Source of the DNA: Saprospiraceae bacterium
Lineage (GTDB): Bacteria > Bacteroidota > Bacteroidia > Chitinophagales > Saprospiraceae
NCBI GenBank assembly: GCA_016787545.1
Contig: JAEUUS010000264.1
Coordinates: 1-48,724, forward strand
Reading direction: 5' to 3'
Length of the DNA stretch: 48,724 bases
The notes below the pieces were generated by a model. That model was not told the DNA's origin. It saw nothing but the letters and a program-made list of their open reading frames with translations, and did no database searches. The position numbers were made by a program, and so were the translations under genes. Of this stretch, positions 1 to 8,022 are shown in pieces (the first letter of the stretch is position 1; each line of letters opens with the position of its first letter).

Positions 1-81
1 AACATCGTTTTTGAGCACAACGGCTATACCCCCGGCGACGAACTGGAGTTGGAGGAGTTGTTTAAGCAGTTGAAGAAATAA
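1..81 (+). CDS. C-terminal end of an unidentified protein
   Basis: An open frame enters from the left edge and ends at TAA 79-81, giving 26 residues rich in Glu, Leu and Lys (ending ELFKQLKK). Too little is present to name a family. The acidic/basic amphipathic tail would fit a terminal helix. A 20-bp-arm hairpin follows five bases later and probably ends this transcript as well as the convergent kynU transcript. Confidence 0.6.
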   Translation, partial: NIVFEHNGYTPGDELELEELFKQLKK

Positions 82-85
82 AAAT

Positions 86-139
86 CACCGCTAAGTCCGC
101 TAAGTACGCCAATTAGCGGACTTAGCGGACTTAGCGGTG
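86..139. terminator. Palindrome between convergent genes, built of repeated words
   Basis: Arms 86-105 and 120-139 are perfect 20-bp reverse complements with a 14-nt loop. Each arm is a near-duplicate of the word GCTAAGTCC. The right arm overlaps the last three codons and stop of kynU (stop at 131-133). It probably works as a bidirectional terminator for the gene ending at 81 and for kynU, although no long T tract follows. Confidence 0.6.
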
Positions 140-1399
140 AAAACCCTGGATGAGCTCCCCTACCCTCCACACATCCTCAAAAGAAGTGTACATCGGCACC
201 GGAGCAAAGCGGATTACATTGGGTTCGCGCCAATCAGCCATGATTCCGTTGTCTGACAAGTAATCAAACAATGCCTTTCCGCGGTGGTCGGTGAGTAGGG
301 AAAGCTGGCAACCTCTCTGGGCCGGATCGGCAGGGGTGATGATTTTGAACAGGTTTTTACCCTCATTGGCCTGAAGCAGGATTTGCTCCAAAAAGGCGGT
401 CATTTTTACACTTTTTGCCCGCAAATTGTCCATTCCTGCAGCGTCGAACAAATCAAGACTGGCCTTGTGTGCTGCAAATGCCAATATTTGGGCATTACTC
501 AATTGCCAGCCATCGGCTCCGTACATAGGTTTGAAGCCTTTGCGCATCTGAAACCGTTCCTTTTCATCGTGTCCCCACCAACCGGCAAACCTGGGCAAGT
601 CCGGATTATTGGCATGACGCTCATGTACAAAGGCGCCTGATGGTCCGCCCGGACCGGAATTCAAATACTTATAGCTGCACCATACGGCAAAATCCGGCCC
701 CCAGTCGTGCAAACGCAAGGGCAGATTGCCGGCGGCATGCGCCAGGTCAAATCCTACCATTGCGCCAACGGCATGCCCGGCCCGGGCAATGGTTTCCAGT
801 TCGTAGAATTGCCCGGTATAGTAATTCACTCCGCCAAACATCACCAGCGCAAGGGTGTCGCCATGCTGTTCTATACTGGCCAAAATATCTTCTGTGCGTA
901 GGGTTTCTTCTCCTTCCCTCGGCGCTATTTCCACTATGGCCGTTTCCGGATCTAAACCATGCCAGCGCACCTGACTTTCCATGGCATATTGATCGCTGGG
1001 AAAAGCCCCGGCCTCCATCATGATTTTATACCGCTGCGCCGTTGGCCGATAAAAGGAGGTCATCATCAGGTGAAGATTCACCGTGAGGGTATTCATTACC
1101 ACTACCTCATGCGGGTGCGCGCCCACGAGTCGTGCCGATTGCTCTTTGAGGAATTTATGGTAGTGCATCCAGGGAAGATTTCCTCTGAAATGCCCTTCCA
1201 CGCCATGTTCTGCCCATTGATCGAGTTCCTGTAGCAATGCTGCACGAACAGATTTGGGCTGCAACCCGAGCGAGTTGCCGCACAAATACAACACGTCTTT
1301 CCCCTCGTGTTGCGGAAAAATAAATTGATCACGAAATCCGCGAAGGGTATCCTGGGCGTCCAGTTGTCTGGCCTGTTCTAAAGAAACTTCCAAGTGCAT
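131..1399 (-). CDS. kynU: Kynureninase
   Basis: PLP-dependent enzyme of 422 residues, the usual length for kynureninase, which cleaves L-kynurenine to anthranilate and alanine (and 3-hydroxykynurenine to 3-hydroxyanthranilate) in tryptophan breakdown. An early YLCGNSLGLQP segment fits the substrate-binding N-terminus. FDLAHAAGN carries the PLP-contacting Asp218 and His221, and CSYKYLNSGPGG carries the Schiff-base Lys244. No signal peptide is seen, so it is cytosolic. It is divergent from the antiporter gene at 1521, with about 120 bp between the chosen starts. No other kynurenine-pathway gene is visible in the window, so whether it serves NAD synthesis or catabolism cannot be told. The stop codon lies inside the palindrome at 86-139. 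Confidence 0.93.
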   Translation of the reverse strand: MHLEVSLEQARQLDAQDTLRGFRDQFIFPQHEGKDVLYLCGNSLGLQPKSVRAALLQELDQWAEHGVEGHFRGNLPWMHYHKFLKEQSARLVGAHPHEVVVMNTLTVNLHLMMTSFYRPTAQRYKIMMEAGAFPSDQYAMESQVRWHGLDPETAIVEIAPREGEETLRTEDILASIEQHGDTLALVMFGGVNYYTGQFYELETIARAGHAVGAMVGFDLAHAAGNLPLRLHDWGPDFAVWCSYKYLNSGPGGPSGAFVHERHANNPDLPRFAGWWGHDEKERFQMRKGFKPMYGADGWQLSNAQILAFAAHKASLDLFDAAGMDNLRAKSVKMTAFLEQILLQANEGKNLFKIITPADPAQRGCQLSLLTDHRGKALFDYLSDNGIMADWREPNVIRFAPVPMYTSFEDVWRVGELIQGFHR

Positions 1400-1520
1400 A
1401 TGGTGTTACTATGGTTAGACTGATTCGGGGTGCAAAGTTGGCAAATCTGTAACCTGCATGGTTCATTCCACAGATTTTATTCAGAAATTTGCTCAGCTAC
1501 CCACCGATTTTCCCAACACT

Positions 1521-2714
1521 ATGAGCCATCACTACCATTTTTTCCTCCTCGGAGGCGCCCTGTTTATTCTGCTTACCCTATGGGTGAGTCGCTTCGCCGC
1601 CAGATTTGGTGTACCTTCTTTGTTGGCTACACTGGCCTTGGGGATGGCCTTCGGCAATGGCGGCCCATTTGATTTTGACTACAACTACCCTTCCCTTACC
1701 CTGCATATCAGTGAAATAGCCTTGTCTATCATCATTTTCACCGGTGGATTGGAAACGCGATGGAAAAGTGTTCAACCGGTACTTTGGCAAGGTATTTCGC
1801 TGGCCAGCCTGGGTGTGGTACTCACCATGATTTCTATTGGCTTTTTGGCCCATTGGTGGCTGCACTGGGATTGGATTCCGGCATTATTGATGGGTGCGTT
1901 AGTTTCGGCTACAGACGCGGCAGCTGTTTTTTCTATTTTGGAGAATATCCGGATAAAACTGGTGCCGGGGGTACGTGAAGTACTGGAACTGGAATCTGGC
2001 GCCAACGACCCTATGGCCTTCTTCCTGACCATCAGCCTGACTACCCTGCTGATTCCGGGAGGCGACCAAAGCGGTTGGGCAGGCATTTTAGGGCATTTCC
2101 TGCAGTCTATGGCCGTTGGTTTGGGCACCGGGCTGCTGGCTGGCAAGTTTATTCACCTGTTTTTAAAACGAATCCCATTGAAAAAAGGCCAATTCCCCAT
2201 CGTGTTATTGGCCTGGGTGGTAATTCTGTACGCGGTGAACAGCCTGTTAGGTGGAAGTGCTTTTTTGGCGGTGTACGTTACCGGAATCATCCTGGGCAAT
2301 TCTCCCTGGGGACAGCGGGAACTCAACCTTCATTTTTTTGAAAGTATGTCCTGGCTGATGGAAACCGGCCTGTTCCTGGTGTTGGGTTTGCAGGTGTATG
2401 TAAGGCAGCTGCCCGATGTTCTTTGGGAAGGTTTGCTGATTTCGGCTGGTTTGATGCTGCTGGCGCGTCCCATCGGGGTGTGGGCATCGCTGGCTTTTTT
2501 TAGGGGAGTCAGTACTCAAAAAAAGAACTTTTATGCCTGGGTAGGTCTCCGCGGCGCCACCCCGATTGTATTTGCACTAATACCGGTGGTGGCGGGAGTG
2601 CCCTACGCCGACAAATTGTTCAACATTGCCTTTATTGTGGTCATTACCTCCATCCTGTTTCAAGGGGCAACCGTCAGGTGGATGGCTGAACTTACAGGAG
2701 TGCGACAGCGATAA
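1521..2714 (+). CDS. Cation:proton antiporter, CPA1/NhaP type
   Basis: Integral membrane antiporter with about 12 hydrophobic segments. The motif ALVSATDAAAV and, about 30 residues later, ESGANDPMAFF carry the paired acidic residues typical of NhaP/CvrA-type CPA1 exchangers; GLRGATPIVFALIP is the late conserved helix. It ends right after the membrane domain, so it lacks the C-terminal TrkA-C regulatory region of full-length NhaP2/CvrA. I start at ATG 1521 (397 residues), because the 21 extra residues from ATG 1458 are polar and the hydrophobic helix begins just after 1521; the longer form is possible. Convergent with nhaD, with only two bases between stop codons. The ion (Na+ or K+) cannot be read from sequence. 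Confidence 0.85.
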   Translation: MSHHYHFFLLGGALFILLTLWVSRFAARFGVPSLLATLALGMAFGNGGPFDFDYNYPSLTLHISEIALSIIIFTGGLETRWKSVQPVLWQGISLASLGVVLTMISIGFLAHWWLHWDWIPALLMGALVSATDAAAVFSILENIRIKLVPGVREVLELESGANDPMAFFLTISLTTLLIPGGDQSGWAGILGHFLQSMAVGLGTGLLAGKFIHLFLKRIPLKKGQFPIVLLAWVVILYAVNSLLGGSAFLAVYVTGIILGNSPWGQRELNLHFFESMSWLMETGLFLVLGLQVYVRQLPDVLWEGLLISAGLMLLARPIGVWASLAFFRGVSTQKKNFYAWVGLRGATPIVFALIPVVAGVPYADKLFNIAFIVVITSILFQGATVRWMAELTGVRQR

Positions 2715-2716
2715 GT

Positions 2717-3997
2717 CTACCCGAATATCTGGTGTTGAAGCACATAAACCACTACTCCTGCCAGATAGCCAATACTTGCCAGCAGGGTAAATTTACGCAA
2801 ATACCAGGTAAAACTGATGTTTTCCATACCCATGGCTGCCACTCCTGCCGCAGATCCGATGATCAATGCGCTTCCTCCGGTACCTGCGCAATAAGCAATA
2901 AGTTCCCAAAAAAAACTGTCTGCTGGATATACCTCCATGGAATACATACCTTGGGCAGCCGCAACCAAAGGCACATTGTCTACAACAGCAGAAAGAAAAC
3001 CAATCAGTACTCCCACTATTGTTACATTTCCAATAGTCTGGTCAAGCCAGCTGGCCATGGACCGAAGAACGCCAACACTCTCGAGCGCAGAAATGGCCAC
3101 CAAAATACCCAGGAAGAACAAAATACTTGGCGTATCAATCTTTCGTAAAGCGTGGTTCACGGATTTGTTGCCCTTTTCAATTTCATCTTTACCACTGTGA
3201 ATCAGCTCTGTCAGAATCCACATTACACCCAGTCCGAACAATATGCCCATGTAAGGCGGCAGATGCGTAATGGTTTTAAATATCGGTACAAACAACAAAG
3301 CGCCTACGCCTATACCAAATACCAAATTCCGCTCATAAGGCGTGCTGTTTCCAACTTCATCGCCCTCCACCTTAGCAGGTGCCTGCACTTTTCCCTTCAT
3401 GCTGCGGGTTAACAGCCATAAGGGCAATAAAAGACAAACCACACTGGGCAAAAACAGCATTTTGACAATATTCAACGCCGTAATCTGACCTCCAATCCAC
3501 AACATGGTGGTAGTGACATCGCCCAGCGGCGACCAGGCGCCTCCGGCATTGGCTGCAATAATGACCAACCCGGCAAATTTCATCCTGTCTTCGCGGTCGG
3601 CCACCAATTTACGCAACAAACTTACCATGACAATGGTGGTTGTCAGGTTATCCAGTACCGCCGAAAGGAAAAAAGTGATAAACCCGACAGACCAGAGCAA
3701 TTTGCGTTTGTCGGTGGTTTTGATACGCTGCGTGATGTTTTCAAAACCATCGTGTGCGTCAATCAATTCCACAATAACCATAGCCCCGAGCAGGAAAAAC
3801 ACAATACCGGTGATTTCGGAAATATGCTCCGACAGGTGGTGGTTCACCGTTTCCGCATCGTGTCCGCCCAATATGTAGACCGTCCAGCACAATACACCAG
3901 CCACAAGGGCACTGGCAGCTTTGTTGATTTTAATGTTGTGTTCCAGCGTTATAGCCACATATCCGGCCACAAAGCAGAAAATCATGATCCATTCCAT
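2717..3997 (-). CDS. nhaD: Na+/H+ antiporter NhaD
   Basis: A 426-residue polytopic membrane protein of the NhaD/ion-transporter superfamily, which exchanges cytoplasmic Na+ for external protons. Conserved stretches are LSAVLDNLTTTIV (Asp116-Asn117), ANAGGAWSPLGDVTTTMLW (about 149-167) and a repeated FLSAVVDNVPLVAA late in the protein; these inverted-repeat helices carry the transport acids. The start ATG at 3997 opens directly into a hydrophobic helix, as expected. It lies downstream of a membrane-protein gene on the same strand, separated by about 80 bp that include a short-word array. With the NhaP-type gene it makes a pair of convergent cation/proton exchangers, suggesting a salt- or pH-stressed habitat (inference). 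Confidence 0.92.
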   Translation of the reverse strand: MEWIMIFCFVAGYVAITLEHNIKINKAASALVAGVLCWTVYILGGHDAETVNHHLSEHISEITGIVFFLLGAMVIVELIDAHDGFENITQRIKTTDKRKLLWSVGFITFFLSAVLDNLTTTIVMVSLLRKLVADREDRMKFAGLVIIAANAGGAWSPLGDVTTTMLWIGGQITALNIVKMLFLPSVVCLLLPLWLLTRSMKGKVQAPAKVEGDEVGNSTPYERNLVFGIGVGALLFVPIFKTITHLPPYMGILFGLGVMWILTELIHSGKDEIEKGNKSVNHALRKIDTPSILFFLGILVAISALESVGVLRSMASWLDQTIGNVTIVGVLIGFLSAVVDNVPLVAAAQGMYSMEVYPADSFFWELIAYCAGTGGSALIIGSAAGVAAMGMENISFTWYLRKFTLLASIGYLAGVVVYVLQHQIFG

Positions 3998-4021
3998 AGT
4001 AATTTAATTTTATTGGTGTCT

Positions 4022-4081
4022 TGTTCCCCTTCAAACCCCTCAAACCCCTCAAACCCTTCAAACCCCTCAAACCCCTCAACC
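4022..4081. repeat. Short-word tandem array (AAACCCCTC)
   Basis: About six imperfect copies of the 9-nt word AAACCCCTC or AAACCCTTC run without spacers. They end inside the stop codon region of the minus-strand gene 4076-4762, so the array supplies that gene's stop codon. It lies just upstream of nhaD. No hairpin partner is seen inside the gap. Confidence 0.8.
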
Positions 4082-4762
4082 CTTCCTCCTTTGCCACAAC
4101 TCCACCAGCGTTTTAACCGCCATAAATCCGAACATAAAGGCATGTTCCGTTTGCAGGTTGAATTTGGGTAAGAGATAAGATAGAAAAGCGCCTATCAATA
4201 ACCCGGCGTGAATAATGGCACTCCGGGTATCAAAAGTGCTTCGAAGTTGCTCCACAGGAACGGATTCATACCTTGGGTTGTGGTAATAATCCTGCCAGAA
4301 AAGCCAGGCGTGCATACCGACAAAGAAAAGCAAATTCAGGTTAAAGACCTGGTTTCGAAAAAAAATAGTCAGGATATTTTGGATTGCGGTACCGTCAGGT
4401 GCAAACATGAATCCCGCCAGTACTACAATAAAAACGAAGTACACAGCCAGCAAAAAAAACCGGGTTTTAGCTGAAGTTTCTCCTTCTTTCACTTCTATTT
4501 CCGGTGCATGTGTCAAAAGATAAGCGCGCATGCGTTTCAATCCCCAAAAACCAAAAATACTCAATATCAACTCCTCCCACCACCACAAATACAAAATGGG
4601 AAAAAAGTGCCATCCTAATACCACAATACCATAAATCTGCATGGCATTAGATACCAACGCATAAACCAAAGGAGGAATAGCGTAGTTCCTGTTTTCAGGC
4701 AAAAGGCTCCCTTTTTCAGACATTCTTTGGAAATATTTTTGCAAAAGTAAAAATCGCTTCAT
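4076..4762 (-). CDS. Membrane protein resembling DUF6498
   Basis: About 228 residues with five or six hydrophobic segments. The phrase LGWHFFPILYLWWWEELILSIFG resembles the first conserved block of DUF6498 proteins (a Gly-Trp, then a Tyr-Trp-Trp-Glu-rich helix that in the family ends in an acidic residue). No catalytic motif is visible and function is unknown. I start at ATG 4762; a GTG nine bases upstream (4771) would add MAK, and ATG 4723 would remove 13 basic residues. GAGGAG sits about eight bases before ATG 4762. Same strand as nhaD and possibly co-transcribed with it. The gene is bounded on both sides by different short-word arrays. Confidence 0.7.
   Translation of the reverse strand: MKRFLLLQKYFQRMSEKGSLLPENRNYAIPPLVYALVSNAMQIYGIVVLGWHFFPILYLWWWEELILSIFGFWGLKRMRAYLLTHAPEIEVKEGETSAKTRFFLLAVYFVFIVVLAGFMFAPDGTAIQNILTIFFRNQVFNLNLLFFVGMHAWLFWQDYYHNPRYESVPVEQLRSTFDTRSAIIHAGLLIGAFLSYLLPKFNLQTEHAFMFGFMAVKTLVELWQRRKG
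4734..4741 (+). promoter_or_regulatory. Candidate -7 box (TATTTTTG)
   Basis: Exact match to the Bacteroidota -7 consensus TAnnTTTG, about 95 bases before the isomerase ATG at 4836 and inside the 5' end of the opposite-strand gene. No clear TTTG -33 element sits 19-21 bases upstream, so this is weak. Confidence 0.3.
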
Positions 4763-4772
4763 TTTTGCCACT

Positions 4773-4835
4773 CCTCACATTCCCCACATTCCTCACATTC
4801 CTCACATTCCCCACATTCCTCACATTCCCCACATT
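4773..4835. repeat. Short-word tandem array (CCTCACATT / CCCCACATT)
   Basis: About seven copies of a 9-nt word that alternates between CCTCACATT and CCCCACATT, running without spacers right up to the ATG of the isomerase gene at 4836. It would form the 5' untranslated region of that gene. Confidence 0.85.
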
Positions 4836-5879
4836 ATGAAAGGTCCTGCCATTTTTCTTGCTCAATTCATGGGCGATTCCGCTCCTTACAATTCCCTTGA
4901 AAGCATTTGCCGCTGGGCTGCCGATCACGGTTATATTGGTGTTCAGATCCCGACCTGGGACAGCAGGCTGATTGACCTGGAAAAAGCGGCTGAAAGCAAA
5001 GCCTATTGCGATGACTTGCGTGGGCGCGTGGAAACGTGTGGGGTGAAAATCACGGAATTGTCGACGCATTTACAGGGACAACTGGTTGCAGTGCATCCTG
5101 CTTACGACCTGATGTTTGATGCCTTTGCCCCGGAACACCTCCGCGGCAACCCTAAAGGTAGGACAGAATGGGCCATTCAAACCTTGAAAAACGCAGCAAA
5201 GGCCAGTCAAAACCTTGGGTTGAATGCCCATGCTACCTTTTCCGGCGCTCTGATCTGGCATACGGTTTACCCCTGGCCACAACGGCCACAAGGACTGGTA
5301 GAAGCCGGTTTCAAGGAATTGGCTTCTCGCTGGAAACCCATTTTGGATGTGTTTGAAGACTGCGGTGTGGATGTGTGCTACGAAATCCATCCGGGTGAAG
5401 ACCTCCATGATGGTGTTACGTTTGAACGCTTCCTGGAAGCCACCGGAAACCACGCCAGATGCAATATCCTGTATGATCCGTCTCACTTTGTACTCCAGCA
5501 GTTGGATTATCTGCAATACATTGATTTCTACCACGAACGCATCAAAATGTTTCATGTCAAGGACGCCGAATTCAACCCAACCGGAAAAAGCGGCGTGTAT
5601 GGCGGTTTCCAGGATTGGGTAAACCGTCCGGGCCGATTCCGTTCCTTAGGCGATGGACAGGTGGATTTCAAATCCATTTTTTCCAAACTCACCCAATATG
5701 GTTATAAAGGATGGGCGGTATTGGAATGGGAGTGCTGCATCAAGGATTCTGAACAAGGCGCCATAGAAGGAGCGCCGTTTATTGCCAACCACATGATCAA
5801 GGTAACCGAACGCGCTTTTGATGATTTTGCCGGTGGCTCTGTCGATCATGATTTACTTAAGCGTATCATTGGTGTGTAA
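4836..5879 (+). CDS. Sugar phosphate isomerase/epimerase (xylose-isomerase-like TIM barrel)
   Basis: A 347-residue TIM-barrel protein of the AP-endonuclease 2/xylose-isomerase-like superfamily. The N-terminal strand followed by WAADHGYIGVQIPTW is typical. Candidate metal ligands are Glu183 (CYEIHPGE), Asp214 (LYDPSH), His240 (MFHVKDAEF) and Glu297 or Glu299 (VLEWEC), spaced as in this superfamily. There is no signal peptide. The substrate is unknown; relatives act on sugar or inositol derivatives. It is transcribed alone, with a word array directly ahead of its ATG. The length and complete ligand set suggest an active enzyme. Confidence 0.85.
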   Translation: MKGPAIFLAQFMGDSAPYNSLESICRWAADHGYIGVQIPTWDSRLIDLEKAAESKAYCDDLRGRVETCGVKITELSTHLQGQLVAVHPAYDLMFDAFAPEHLRGNPKGRTEWAIQTLKNAAKASQNLGLNAHATFSGALIWHTVYPWPQRPQGLVEAGFKELASRWKPILDVFEDCGVDVCYEIHPGEDLHDGVTFERFLEATGNHARCNILYDPSHFVLQQLDYLQYIDFYHERIKMFHVKDAEFNPTGKSGVYGGFQDWVNRPGRFRSLGDGQVDFKSIFSKLTQYGYKGWAVLEWECCIKDSEQGAIEGAPFIANHMIKVTERAFDDFAGGSVDHDLLKRIIGV

Positions 5880-6002
5880 TTTTCGACATACGGGTAACCA
5901 AGCTATCAAAGAAATGTCGGACTTTTACAGCACATTTTAAAACGCTCGCTAACCTCTATTGACCATTTTTTTCATTTCGCAAGCGTAATTTTTAGTATTT
6001 CA

Positions 6003-7046
6003 ATGGGACAACAACAGTACAATTACGACCCAAGTCTACTCCAGCAACTTCCCTCCATTGTAAAAGCCTACCAATTGCCTGATTCCAAAAAGGCAACCAT
6101 TCAGATGCTGAATTCATTTCTGCCATTCGTGGCCATTTGGATTGCCATGTATCTCTTGGTGGATGTTTCTATCTGGCTGGTATTGCCTTTGGCGATCGTG
6201 AATGCATTTTTTTTGGTGCGTATTTTCATCATTCAACATGATTGCGGGCACCAATCCTTCACAGAATCCAGAAAAGCCAACGATATCATTGGTGAGATAT
6301 GCAGTATGGTAAGCTTTATGCCTTATCGTTACTGGGCGAAAAGTCACAATTTCCACCACGGCCATAATGGTATGCTATGGGAACACCGCGATATTGGCGA
6401 CATCAACCTCCTTACGGTAAACGAATTCAAAAGTCTTTCCTGGGGCAAAAAGTTACACTATATACTTTTTCGCAGCTTTCCGGTACTGTTTATTATCGGG
6501 CCAGCCTGGTATCTCCTGATTCAAAACCGCTTACCACTCATTCGTTTGAAAGGCTGGGAACATGCTCATAAAGCACTTCTCAAGCACAACCTTTTATTGA
6601 TTGGTGTGCATGTTGGCCTGATTATGCTGCTGGGTTATGAGGCATTTTTGTTTGTTCACCTGCCTATATTGCTCTTTTTTGCGATTATTGCCATTTGGTT
6701 TTTTTACGTTCAGCACCAACACGAAACAGCTTACAAAGAATGGAAAGACAAATGGGATTACATCCGTTCGGCTGTCCAAGGCAGTACCTTTTACAACCTG
6801 CCAAAACTTTTTCATTGGCTGACCGGCAACATCGGGTATCACCATATCCACCACTTGAATCCGCTGGTACCTAACTATGAACTGGCCCGTTGCCACCACG
6901 AAAATCCGATTATGGATCAGGTAGCTAATAAAATCACCTTCTGGGAAAGCCTAAAGTGTATGTTTAATAAACTTTGGGACGAAGAACAGCAGCGAATGAT
7001 TACCTACCGGGAGTATTTCCGGAGATATGGAAAGAAGGAGGGGTAA
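6003..7046 (+). CDS. Fatty acid desaturase
   Basis: Membrane di-iron desaturase of 347 residues. The three histidine boxes are present: HDCGH at 79-83, HNFHH at 115-119 and HHIHH at 280-284, with two pairs of hydrophobic segments between them placing all boxes on the cytoplasmic face. The family introduces double bonds into acyl chains of membrane lipids with electrons from ferredoxin or a similar donor. The first box (HDCGHQSF) and the third (GYHHIHHLNP) resemble the acyl-lipid delta-12/omega-6 type, but regiospecificity cannot be read from sequence. About 120 bp of apparent promoter region precede it. A word array starts 15 bases after the stop. Confidence 0.9.
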   Translation: MGQQQYNYDPSLLQQLPSIVKAYQLPDSKKATIQMLNSFLPFVAIWIAMYLLVDVSIWLVLPLAIVNAFFLVRIFIIQHDCGHQSFTESRKANDIIGEICSMVSFMPYRYWAKSHNFHHGHNGMLWEHRDIGDINLLTVNEFKSLSWGKKLHYILFRSFPVLFIIGPAWYLLIQNRLPLIRLKGWEHAHKALLKHNLLLIGVHVGLIMLLGYEAFLFVHLPILLFFAIIAIWFFYVQHQHETAYKEWKDKWDYIRSAVQGSTFYNLPKLFHWLTGNIGYHHIHHLNPLVPNYELARCHHENPIMDQVANKITFWESLKCMFNKLWDEEQQRMITYREYFRRYGKKEG

Positions 7047-7060
7047 GGGGATTGAAGGTT

Positions 7061-7163
7061 ATTTAGATGGTCATTTAGGGTCATTTAGATGGTCATTTAG
7101 GGTCATTTAGGGTCATTTAGATGGTCATTTAGGGTCATTTAGGGTCATTTAGGGTCATTTGGG
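7061..7163. repeat. Short-word array (ATTTAGGGTC / ATTTAGATGGTC)
   Basis: Nine or ten consecutive words of 10 or 12 nt, ATTTAGGGTC and ATTTAGATGGTC, in an irregular order (12,10,12,10,10,12,10,10,10). The same word family occurs in reverse orientation (CCTAAATGACC type) at 11671-11771. With no unique spacers, it is not a CRISPR array. Confidence 0.9.
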
Positions 7164-7198
7164 GCCTTTGATGCAATGATTTCTGTAGGATTTTAAAC

Positions 7199-7237
7199 AA
7201 GCCCGGCATTCTGGATTTTCCAGGATGCCGGGCTTTT
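7199..7237 (+). terminator. Rho-independent terminator after the desaturase
   Basis: A GC-rich stem, GCCCGGCAT (7201-7209) with ATGCCGGGC (7225-7233), continued by CTGGA/TCCAG around a short loop, is followed by TTTT at 7234-7237. It is about 150 bp past the desaturase stop, beyond the word array. Confidence 0.8.
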
Positions 7238-7283
7238 GAGTTAGTGACGGGGTGACTGTCAGTCACCCCGTCACTAACTCAAA
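7235..7283. repeat. 49-bp perfect palindrome
   Basis: The sequence reads identically on both strands for 24 bases either side of T7259, including the word GTGACGGGGTGAC and its complement. It overlaps the T tract of the preceding terminator. The same word is used in the much longer palindrome at 13797-13911, at the other end of the efflux operon. Confidence 0.9.
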
Positions 7284-7302
7284 TAATTTTTTTGCGCAAA
7301 AA

Positions 7303-7334
7303 TTTGGTGCGAATCCACAAGTACTGCACCTTTG
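7303..7334 (+). promoter_or_regulatory. Promoter of the tetR efflux operon
   Basis: TTTG at 7303-7306, a 20-base spacer, then CACCTTTG at 7327-7334, matching the Bacteroidota TTTG/TAnnTTTG consensus except for the first base of the -7 box. Transcription would start near 7340, just before the palindromic operator. Confidence 0.55.
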
Positions 7335-7341
7335 CGCAGAA

Positions 7342-7357
7342 TTAACCAAATGGTTAA
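7342..7357. promoter_or_regulatory. Candidate TetR operator (TTAACCAAATGGTTAA)
   Basis: A perfect 16-bp palindrome with 7-bp arms TTAACCA/TGGTTAA and a 2-base centre. It lies over the expected transcription start and six bases before the regulator's ATG, the typical place for an autoregulatory TetR-family site. Which protein binds it is inference. Confidence 0.55.
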
Positions 7358-7362
7358 ACCTA

Positions 7363-8016
7363 ATGGATAAAAAAGAAAACACGACACCGGACCAGGATTC
7401 CACCGAGCAAAAGATATTCGATGCAGCCCACGAAATCTTTACCCAAAAAGGTATGGATGGAGCCAAAATGCAGGAAATAGCCGACAAAGCAGGCATTAAC
7501 AAAGCCTTGCTTCACTACTACTACCGTTCCAAGGAAAAACTGTACGAGGCGGTGGTTAAGGCCGTGATGGCCAAAGCCTTACCCACGGTAAGGCAGGTGA
7601 TTGAAAGTGAACTGCCGCTGGAAGAGAAAATCACCAGATTCATTGATTTTTATATTGGTTTGATCTCCAAAAACACCTTCATTCCTCTGTTCATTATCTC
7701 TGAAATCAACAAGCATCCGGATCATTTCTTTGAAAACGTGATGCCCAGGCAACTGCCGCAACCCGAGATTTTTTTCCGACAGGTGCAGGAAGAAGTTGCC
7801 GCCGGAAAAATCCGCCCGATAGATCCGCGCCACCTGATCATTAACATCATTTCTCTGTGCATATTCCCGTTCCTGGGCAAACCCTTAATGCGCATGCTGC
7901 TGGGACTTTCTCCTGAAGAAATGAAAAAACTGCTCGACCAACGCAAACAGGAAGTTACCTCCTTTGTGTTGGCCGGACTCAAACCTGTTCAACAACCTGA
8001 ATCACCTATACCATAG
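7363..8016 (+). CDS. TetR/AcrR-family transcriptional regulator
   Basis: A 217-residue regulator. The N-terminal DNA-binding domain follows the family pattern: IFDAAHEIFTQKGMDGAKMQEIADKAGINKALLHYYYRSKEKLYEAV. The C-terminal half is the variable ligand-binding helical domain. I start at ATG 7363, not at the upstream ATG 7252, because the longer N-terminus would be translated from the palindrome and promoter region and is not part of the family fold. First gene of a drug-efflux operon, six bases before the TolC-like gene. It is likely a repressor of its own operon through the palindrome at 7342-7357 and relieved by an unknown ligand, as is usual for efflux-linked TetR proteins (inference). Confidence 0.9.
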   Translation: MDKKENTTPDQDSTEQKIFDAAHEIFTQKGMDGAKMQEIADKAGINKALLHYYYRSKEKLYEAVVKAVMAKALPTVRQVIESELPLEEKITRFIDFYIGLISKNTFIPLFIISEINKHPDHFFENVMPRQLPQPEIFFRQVQEEVAAGKIRPIDPRHLIINIISLCIFPFLGKPLMRMLLGLSPEEMKKLLDQRKQEVTSFVLAGLKPVQQPESPIP

Positions 8017-8022
8017 TTTGCT

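Noticed and set aside
7061..7163. Tandem array considered as CRISPR
   Set aside because: Words are contiguous, of 10 or 12 nt, with no unique spacers and no cas genes nearby.
7252..7362. Upstream start for the TetR protein (MTVSHPV...)
   Set aside because: It would translate the palindrome and promoter; the DNA-binding fold begins after ATG 7363.
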